Positions 58,856-64,000 of a stretch of 64,000 nt of DNA are shown here, one piece after another. A program made the position numbers and the translations under genes. Within the stretch, counting starts at the first letter, position 1. Every line of letters begins with the position of its first letter. A model generated the notes under the pieces. That model saw only the letters and a program-made list of their open reading frames with translations. It was not told the origin of the DNA and did no database searches. Origin of the DNA: Acidobacteriota bacterium (GTDB lineage: Bacteria > Acidobacteriota > Thermoanaerobaculia > Gp7-AA8); contig JACPDH010000124.1 in assembly GCA_016184115.1 (NCBI GenBank), positions 1-64,000 on the forward strand. Reading direction: 5' to 3'.

Positions 58856-60952
58856 ATGAAAACGTACTCCGCTGCCGAGATCCGCAACCTCGCTGTCGTC
58901 GGTCACAACGACACGGGGAAGACGACCCTGGTCTCGCAGCTGCTCTTCAACGCAGGCGCCACGACGCGCCTGGGGTCGATCAACGAAGGCAGCACGGTGA
59001 CCGATTTCGATCAGGACGAGATCGATCGCAAACACTCGATCTCCACCGCAGTTGCGTGGGGCGAGTGGAAAGGTCAGAAGCTCAACCTGATCGACACACC
59101 GGGATTCGGCATCTTCATCATGGAGGCGAAGAGCGCACTGCGCGTCGCCGACGCGGCGGCCGTCGTCGTCAGCGCGGTGACCGGTGTCGAGGTCTCGACC
59201 GAGAAGGTTTGGAAGTTTGCGGAGGACTTCGAGCTGCCGCGGCTGATCGTCGTCAACAAGATGGATCGCGAGCGTGCTTCATTCACACGCGCTCTCGAGT
59301 CGCTGCAGAAAAAGTTCGGCAAGAACGTCACACCGATCCAGATCCCGATCGGCGAAGAGAAGGATTTCAGCGGGACGATCGACCTCGTCTCGATGCGAGC
59401 CTGGAAGTACGCGACGGACGGCTCGGGCAAATACGAGGTCATCGACATACCGGCCGACATGAAAGCCGATGCCGGCGAATGGCACGAGAAACTCGTCGAA
59501 AAGGTCGCTGAGGGCGACGACAAACTCATGGAAAAGTTCTTCGAGCAGGGCTCGCTCTCGCGAGAGGAGCTTCTCGACGGGCTCAAGCGCGAGATTGCTG
59601 CGCACGAGATCTTTCCCGTGGTCTGCGTTTCGGCGTCGCACAACATCGGCGGCCACGCAATCCTCGACGCGATCGTCGAGATGCTCCCTGCGGCCGACGC
59701 GCGCGGAAAGATCAGCGGCAAGGGCGCCGACGGCAGCGAGATCTCCTTCGACTGTAACGACAACGCCTTCCCTTCGGCCCTGATCTTCAAGACGACCTCG
59801 GACCCGTTCTCAGGGCAGGTGTCGCTGTTCCGCATTTTCTCGGGCACGTTCAAGTCCGACAGCGCCTACAAGAACACGTCGAAGGACCACGACGAGCGTC
59901 TCGGCAAATTGCAGGTGGTCCAAGGCAAGACCATGACACATGCGCCGGAGCTTCACGCGGGCGACATCGGTGCCGTGGCGAAGCTCAAAGACTCTCACAC
60001 CGGGGACACCCTCGCTTCGAAAGAACACCCGATCGTGATCCCGCACATCAAGTACCCGGAGAACTCGATCTCATTCGCGATCGAGCCGAAGACGAAGGGT
60101 GACGAGGACAAGCTCTCAACGGCGATCACGCGCATCATGGAAGAGGATCCTTCGATCCGCTTCGGTCGCGAGGAGCAGACGAAGGAGTTCCTCATATCGG
60201 GGCAGGGACAGCTCCATGTCGAGATCGTGATCTCGAAACTCAAGAGGAAGTACGGCGTCGACGTCATCCTCCATCCGCCGAAGGTTCCCTACCGCGAGAC
60301 GATCACGCGATCGGCTGACGCGCACGGACGGCACAAGAAGCAGTCGGGCGGCCACGGCCAGTTCGCAGACTGCAAGGTCACGATCGAGCCGTTGCCGCGC
60401 GGGGGAGAATTCGAGTTTGTCGACGAGATCTTCGGTGGCTCGATTCCGCGCCAGTACATACCTGCGGTCGAAAAGGGTATGCAGGAAGCGCGGGTGAAGG
60501 GCTACCTCGCGGGCTTCCCCGTCGTCGACTTCCGTGTCCGCCTCAAGGACGGCCAGTACCACGACGTCGACTCTTCGGAGATGGCGTTCAAAATCGCGGC
60601 GAGCCTCGCCTTCCAGGAGGGCATGGCGAAGGCAGGTGCGACCCTACTCGAGCCAATCATGCACGTCGACCTCTACGCGCCGGGCGAGTACATGGGAGAC
60701 CTGATGGGGGACCTCACTTCGCGCAGAGGCAAGGTCGAAGGGATGGATGCCGAGGATGACTCGCAGGTCATCCGCGCACAGGTTCCGCTCTCGGAGATGC
60801 TTACGTACGGCTCCACGCTCCGTTCGATTACGCAGGGGCGCGGGAGCTTCCACATGGAGTACTCGCACTACGAAGAAGTCCCGCGGCACCTCCAGGACAA
60901 GATCATCGCCGACGCACAGAAGGCCAAGGCGGAGAAGGCAGAGCACGCCTGA
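58856..60952 (+). CDS. Elongation factor G-like GTPase (FusA2 type)
   Basis: 698 residues, ATG with GAGGAG SD. GTPase motifs: G1 GHNDTGKTTL (EF-G proper has AHxDAGKTT), G3 DTPGF, G4 NKMDRE; followed by domains II-V including SGQGQLHVEIVISKLKRKYG and the GHGQFADCKVTIEP region, ending with an Ala/Lys tail. The altered G1 and Switch I (RLGSINEGSTVTDFDQDEID) place it among the second EF-G-like proteins rather than canonical FusA; it may act in ribosome recycling or be specialised. No ribosomal genes adjoin. A terminator follows at 60970. Confidence 0.88.
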   Translation: MKTYSAAEIRNLAVVGHNDTGKTTLVSQLLFNAGATTRLGSINEGSTVTDFDQDEIDRKHSISTAVAWGEWKGQKLNLIDTPGFGIFIMEAKSALRVADAAAVVVSAVTGVEVSTEKVWKFAEDFELPRLIVVNKMDRERASFTRALESLQKKFGKNVTPIQIPIGEEKDFSGTIDLVSMRAWKYATDGSGKYEVIDIPADMKADAGEWHEKLVEKVAEGDDKLMEKFFEQGSLSREELLDGLKREIAAHEIFPVVCVSASHNIGGHAILDAIVEMLPAADARGKISGKGADGSEISFDCNDNAFPSALIFKTTSDPFSGQVSLFRIFSGTFKSDSAYKNTSKDHDERLGKLQVVQGKTMTHAPELHAGDIGAVAKLKDSHTGDTLASKEHPIVIPHIKYPENSISFAIEPKTKGDEDKLSTAITRIMEEDPSIRFGREEQTKEFLISGQGQLHVEIVISKLKRKYGVDVILHPPKVPYRETITRSADAHGRHKKQSGGHGQFADCKVTIEPLPRGGEFEFVDEIFGGSIPRQYIPAVEKGMQEARVKGYLAGFPVVDFRVRLKDGQYHDVDSSEMAFKIAASLAFQEGMAKAGATLLEPIMHVDLYAPGEYMGDLMGDLTSRRGKVEGMDAEDDSQVIRAQVPLSEMLTYGSTLRSITQGRGSFHMEYSHYEEVPRHLQDKIIADAQKAKAEKAEHA

Positions 60953-60969
60953 TCGAGAACTTCGTCGTG

Positions 60970-60999
60970 AAAAGGCGCGACCCACGGGTCGCGCCTTTT
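60970..60999 (+). terminator. Terminator of the EF-G-like gene
   Basis: Perfect stem AAAAGGCGCGACCC / GGGTCGCGCCTTTT around a minimal loop, the A- and T-runs being part of the stem, 17 nt behind the stop. Works in principle in both directions. Confidence 0.8.
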
Positions 61000-61061
61000 C
61001 GCTTCGCCCCCGCACTCCGACCCGTTCCGAGCCATCCCGCCGCCCAGAAACACCCTCAGGC

Positions 61062-61087
61062 GGAATTCGGCGACCTCCCCGTTGGTT
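61062..61087 (+). promoter_or_regulatory. SigR-like promoter upstream of cspA
   Basis: GGAAT (61062-61066), 18-nt spacer, GTT (61085-61087), then GG. Predicted start near 61095, leader about 77 nt. Same spacing as the sigma gene's own promoter. Confidence 0.5.
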
Positions 61088-61171
61088 GGTCGATCCACTA
61101 GTGATCTGCCAGCTCGAGACGAACCCACACGTTCGGATTCTCCTGAGGCAACACGGAAAGGAGATTCACCG

Positions 61172-61375
61172 ATGAGAACATCCGGTAACGTGAAGTGGTT
61201 CAACGACGCCAAGGGCTTCGGCTTCATCACGAGCGAGAGTGGCGAAGACGTCTTCGTTCATTTCTCGGCCATTCAGGGTGCGGGCTTCCGCTCGCTCGCC
61301 GAAGGCGCTGCGGTTGAATTCGATGTCGTGCGCGGCCCCAAAGGCCTCCAGGCTTCGAACGTCACCCCTGTCTAA
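61172..61375 (+). CDS. cspA: Cold-shock-domain protein
   Basis: 67-residue nucleic-acid chaperone with RNP1 (KGFGFIT) and RNP2 (VFVHFSAI) on a five-strand OB fold: [20 protein letters not shown] at the start. The ATG at 61172 has an AAAGGAG SD; an in-frame extension of 30 codons is not family-like. It carries a SigR-type promoter and is followed by a GCGA-tetraloop terminator. Confidence 0.95.
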   Translation: MRTSGNVKWFNDAKGFGFITSESGEDVFVHFSAIQGAGFRSLAEGAAVEFDVVRGPKGLQASNVTPV

Positions 61376-61397
61376 CCTCGAACGTTTGATGTACCCG

Positions 61398-61423
61398 AAG
61401 GGGCAGGAGCGATCCTGCCCCTT
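61398..61423 (+). terminator. Terminator of cspA
   Basis: 11-bp stem AAGGGGCAGGA / TCCTGCCCCTT with a GCGA tetraloop, 23 nt behind the stop. Only a short T/C tail follows. Confidence 0.65.
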
Positions 61424-61483
61424 CCGTCTGATGCACCCCGCAGCTTCGGCCGGCCCGCCGTTGCGTGGGAGGAGGAGAACTGA

Positions 61484-61657
61484 TTGAGTCGACCAACCGT
61501 CTCATTTGCCAAACGGCAGCGGGAGCAGATCAAGAAGGACAAGCAGGCCGAAAAGGCGGCGCGGCGCGCACAGCGCAAGACCGACAAAGAAAGCGGCGTG
61601 CTCAGCGACGAGAACGAGTTTGAGGTTCTGGACGGACCTCGGCCACTCGAAGACTAA
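61484..61657 (+). CDS. 57-residue charged protein, TTG start
   Basis: A short gene with start TTG preceded by GGGAGGAGGAG at ideal spacing. The product begins with SRPTVSFAKRQREQIKKDKQ, continues as a Lys/Arg/Glu helix (AEKAARRAQRKTDKES) and ends acidic (DENEFEVLDGPRPLED). The bipolar composition, strong SD and location in the cspA-downstream gap support it. I recall similar short proteins (a Lys/Arg-rich helix starting SRPT-FxKRQRE) in Proteobacteria and related phyla, function unknown. Ribosome or RNA association is a guess. Confidence 0.7.
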   Translation: MSRPTVSFAKRQREQIKKDKQAEKAARRAQRKTDKESGVLSDENEFEVLDGPRPLED

Positions 61658-61684
61658 CGCGCCGCGACGACCTTCAGGCGCGCA

Positions 61685-62371
61685 TCAAGGCTTCGCGAGC
61701 CGGACCCGGATCAACTCCACGTCGGTCTGCGCTCCCGCTGAGGCCACCACGGTGAACCTCGCCTCGGTTCCATCCTTTCCTACCACCCGAACGTTGAACG
61801 AGCCCTCCTGGGGAAATTCATAAGGCTCCTCTTTCGACGCGTACTGCCCCACTTCACCGATCGGGAGCTCGTTCACGAAGACGGTTGCTTCAGGCTGATC
61901 ACACTCGAACGCGACTCCCCGGCGCACTTCAAAGCTCGACGTCGGCACCACGCCGGTCGCGTCGCCACGAATTGCGTCGCGCGGCAACTCCCCTTCAGGT
62001 AAGGGCTGCGCAAGCGGCACGGCTCCGCCGGCCTCGTTCTGCACGACCGAGGAGGCGCCTGGACCCGGATCTCCCGGTGCGCCGCCGCTGTCCTCCCGCA
62101 CCCCGCTCGTGGCAACGGGTCGTTGCGGTGTGGTGATCACATAGTTCGTCTCGCTCCGCGACCGAGGCCGCATGCCGGTCCAGACCGCCACCGCGGCGAT
62201 CGCGACAAGCGCAATGCCGATGGCTGGCGCAATCCAGCGAGGGAGCTCGAGCGGCGGCTCCTCGAGCGGCGTCGCCTCCGGTTCCGTCGAGCCGCCTTCG
62301 CCTTCAGGCGCAGCCGATTCTCCCGACGGCGTTGGCGGCTCACCATCGTGCTGGTGCTCAAGCTCGTCCAT
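61685..62371 (-). CDS. Single-pass membrane protein with PEGA-like C-terminal domain
   Basis: 228 residues: acidic/Pro-rich cytosolic N-terminus (1-45), one membrane helix (WIAPAIGIALVAIAAVAVWT), a Gly/Pro/Ser linker and a C-terminal beta domain (about 145-228) with the surface-layer/PEGA-like pattern ATVFVNELPIGEVGQYASKE and FNVRVVGKDGTEARFTVVAS. It starts 5 nt behind the DUF2007 gene. Such domains often follow kinase or peptidoglycan-related membrane proteins; function unknown. Confidence 0.72.
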   Translation of the reverse strand: MDELEHQHDGEPPTPSGESAAPEGEGGSTEPEATPLEEPPLELPRWIAPAIGIALVAIAAVAVWTGMRPRSRSETNYVITTPQRPVATSGVREDSGGAPGDPGPGASSVVQNEAGGAVPLAQPLPEGELPRDAIRGDATGVVPTSSFEVRRGVAFECDQPEATVFVNELPIGEVGQYASKEEPYEFPQEGSFNVRVVGKDGTEARFTVVASAGAQTDVELIRVRLAKP

Positions 62372-62376
62372 GGGCG

Positions 62377-62802
62377 CTACGACTTCTGGTCGTCCTCCGA
62401 GACGGTCTCCGCGTCATCGGCGATCATCGCCGGACCGTCGTCGGTCATGACCGACTCGTCCGATGGTGCGGCCTCGAAATCTTCTTCGCGCTCGGCGAGC
62501 AGACGGATCGCGTCGGCCTCCCGTTCTGCATCGACGAAGACGCGGATCTCGCCCATGGTGCCGATGTTCACAGGCAGCATGTTGACTTCGAGCGACTCGT
62601 ATTGCGACGGGATCCCCTCAGCCTGGAGAAATCCCCGAACCATGCGCGCTTCTTCTTCCGAACCAACAGTCGCGATTTCGACCCAGGTCGTGGTGTCGCC
62701 TTCGACCGTCTGATACGGCAGCTCGTCGACGAGCGCGACCTTGTCGTCAGGGCATTCGGTCTTTGCTTCGAATTCGCGCTTGCACACCGGGCAGTACGCC
62801 AT
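62377..62802 (-). CDS. Zinc-ribbon plus DUF2007 protein
   Basis: 141 residues, ATG with GAGGAGG SD. N-terminal knuckle MAYCPVCKREFEAKTECPDD, then a DUF2007 (putative signal-transducing) domain: VGSEEEARMVRGFLQAEGIP and VFVDAEREADAIRLLAERE; acidic tail. It lies 34 nt behind selD and 5 nt before the PEGA-like gene, so the three are probably one unit. Confidence 0.8.
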   Translation of the reverse strand: MAYCPVCKREFEAKTECPDDKVALVDELPYQTVEGDTTTWVEIATVGSEEEARMVRGFLQAEGIPSQYESLEVNMLPVNIGTMGEIRVFVDAEREADAIRLLAEREEDFEAAPSDESVMTDDGPAMIADDAETVSEDDQKS

Positions 62803-62836
62803 GGTTGCCTCCTCTGCAGTCAGTCTACTCCCTACC

Positions 62837-63913
62837 TCACGCGACGAGCTCGATCGTTCCAGCTCGTTCGGTCATCTCGCCGATTCTGCTACAGAGCGTA
62901 CCTGTCGTGGCGGCTTCCGTCTCAAGCAGTTTCGCGTTCTCGGGCGCCACCGCGATGAGCAGGCCTCCGCTCGTCTGCGCGTCGCAGCAGAGCGTGAGGT
63001 CGTCCTCGCCAGCGCGTAGCTCGACCGAGCTGCGGAACGCGCTCTCATTGCGTCGCGTGCCTGCGGGCACGTATCCCTTCGCCATGAGCTCGCGCACACC
63101 CTCGATCACCGGAATCGCGGAGGCGGAGATTCGCGCGCCGGCACGAGCGCCGTTACACATCTCGCGCAAGTGACCGATGAGCCCGTAACCCGTCACGTCG
63201 GTACAACCGGTCGCGTGCGCGGCGACCATCGCTCGCGCCGCGTCTCGGTTCAGCAGCTGCATCCAGCCTACTGCGTCGTCGAACGCGGGTATGTGCTTCC
63301 TCCCGATTCCCCATCGCGTTCGCTCCGTCTGAGCGCGATAGGCGGCGACGGCAACGCCGTTGCCGATCGGTTTCGTCAGGTAGAGCAGATCGCCAGGCCG
63401 CGCTGTCGAATTGAGCACGACCGCATCGGCATCGCAGACTCCCGTAACCACGAGCCCGTACTTTGGAACGTCATCGATGATCGTATGCCCGCCAGCGATC
63501 GGAAACCCCGCTTCCTTCGCCTTGGTCGCACCACCCGCGAAAATTTGTTCGAGCACCTCGAGCGGCAACTTCTCGGTCGGAAAGCCGGCGACCGCGAGCC
63601 CAAGTATCGGCTCGGCCCCCATCGCGTAGACGTCGGAGATGGAGTTCGCCGCGGCAATCGCGCCGAACAGAAACGGGTCGTCGATCACGGGGGTGAAGAA
63701 GTCGACGGTCTGCACGAGCACACGTCTACCGTCGATGCGAAACACCGCTGCATCGTCGTTGTTCTCATGCCCCACGAGCAGGGGCCCGGAGACCGTGTCG
63801 ACCGGGAGGCGCGAGAGAATGCGGCGCAGGTCATCCTGACCCAGCTTGCACGCTCACCCGCCAGTCGTGGCGAATGACGAAAGTGGGGGATGACGGCGAA
63901 TCTTTGCCTTCAT
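62837..63913 (-). CDS. selD: Selenide, water dikinase with selenocysteine in the active site
   Basis: Makes selenophosphate. An uninterrupted reading frame starts only at 63775 (GTG, GHENNDDAAVF) and lacks the catalytic loop. Reading through a UGA at 63856-63854 from the ATG at 63913 gives 358 residues: SFATTGG-Sec-ACKLGQDDLR, where SelD families have Cys or Sec followed two residues later by the essential Lys. Conserved DDAAVF, SISDVYAMGAEPILGLAV, GGHTI and CDAQTSGGLLIAV follow. A 5-7 bp hairpin with a GGA loop begins about 10-12 nt behind the UGA and fits a bacterial SECIS. An in-frame TAA just upstream of the ATG rules out a longer start. Confidence 0.9.
63827..63843 (-). promoter_or_regulatory. 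Putative bacterial SECIS element in selD
   Basis: Minus-strand GGTCA-GGA-TGACC (63841-63829), extended by two G-U pairs, starts about 10-12 nt behind the UGA; the loop GG is 18-19 nt from the UGA. Bacterial SECIS elements need a stem-loop with Gs at the loop start 16-37 nt from the UGA, as in this case. Confidence 0.55.
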
Positions 63914-63948
63914 ATCTCCATCTTACTTCTTCCCGACGGCGCACGGTC

Positions 63949-63974
63949 GGAATGGAGTCGCCCGCGTCACAGTT
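63949..63974 (+). promoter_or_regulatory. SigR-like promoter at the right edge
   Basis: GGAAT (63949-63953), 18 nt, GTT (63972-63974) on the plus strand, 10 nt before an ATG at 63985. It is divergent to selD and would drive the next gene to the right with almost no leader. Confidence 0.5.
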
Positions 63975-63984
63975 GCGCTCCCGC

Positions 63985-64000
63985 ATGAACATCGACTATG
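63985..64000 (+). CDS. Start of a gene cut by the window edge
   Basis: ATG AAC ATC GAC TAT (M-N-I-D-Y) begins 10 nt after the SigR-like GTT box; no SD. Only five codons are visible, so the product cannot be named. Confidence 0.3.

Noticed and set aside
1-64000. CRISPR arrays, insertion sequences, phage genes, rRNA, riboswitches
   Set aside because: No regularly spaced repeats, transposase or integrase motifs, or conserved RNA-element cores noticed on either strand.

Overview
The window looks like ordinary chromosome of a high-GC (about 60-65% by eye) Gram-negative bacterium, most plausibly Acidobacteriota. Outer-membrane and lipid A genes (bamA, skp, lpxD, fabZ, lpxA) sit beside a ClpC-type ATPase, an RsrA-like anti-sigma factor and menaquinone-type genes. 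There is no rRNA, CRISPR array, insertion sequence, integrase or prophage. Assignment to a phylum is inference.

Layout. 69-430: tRNA-Thr, -Tyr and -Gly on the minus strand (probably upstream of tuf beyond the left edge). 624-5125: ispD-ispF-gltX-pyrD-rlmB, every junction overlapping by 4 nt. 5205-9471: rplM-rpsI, rpsB-tsf and pyrH-frr, separated by clear terminators. 9672-11880: menG-folD-coaE. 11934-12531: two tandem 87-residue lipoproteins. 13557-16860: rdgB, an RsrA-like anti-sigma factor and its ECF sigma factor, a DnaJ-domain membrane protein, queD. 17583-20375: a rhomboid-like membrane protein, a DUF192 protein and a PilR/NtrC-like regulator. 20437-25664: a translationally coupled SNF2-type helicase and large adenine-specific methyltransferase, the best defence-system candidate. 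25781-28553: a degenerate phosphatase-fold membrane protein, a pseudopilin, a ComEA-like protein. 29006-32282: ubiX, nadK, an amidohydrolase. 32279-38130: a six-gene phospholipid cluster resembling E. coli ynbABCD plus an acyltransferase. 38131-43252: pfkB-type kinase, mtnP, a Gfo/Idh oxidoreductase, lpxA, fabZ, lpxD. 43371-46190: a large secreted repeat protein inserted in the opposite direction. 46270-52947: skp, bamA, a tautomerase, clpC, lolD. 53075-56554: dnaB and a divergent TldD-like pair. 56750-60952: a receptor-type Ser/Thr kinase and an EF-G-like GTPase. 61172-63913: cspA, a 57-residue gene, two small proteins and selD.

Main discoveries. (1) selD has an in-frame UGA at its catalytic position followed by a short hairpin, so it is a selenoprotein that ORF calling truncates by 46 codons. 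(2) The motif GGAAT-N18/19-GTT, the known promoter signature of SigR-type factors, occurs upstream of the sigma gene itself, rplM, cspA and a gene starting at the right edge, suggesting a local redox/translation-stress regulon. (3) Several genes (lolD, the NtrC-like regulator, lpxD, a zinc-ribbon gene) have a TATAAT-like -10 only 6-9 nt before the start codon, the pattern of leaderless mRNAs. (4) A perfect terminator lies 24 nt before the Shine-Dalgarno of rpsB. (5) The kinase gene is broken at a run of nine C/G. (6) Several proteins keep a fold but have lost catalytic residues. Four-nucleotide stop/start overlaps are pervasive, so translational coupling is the dominant operon style here.
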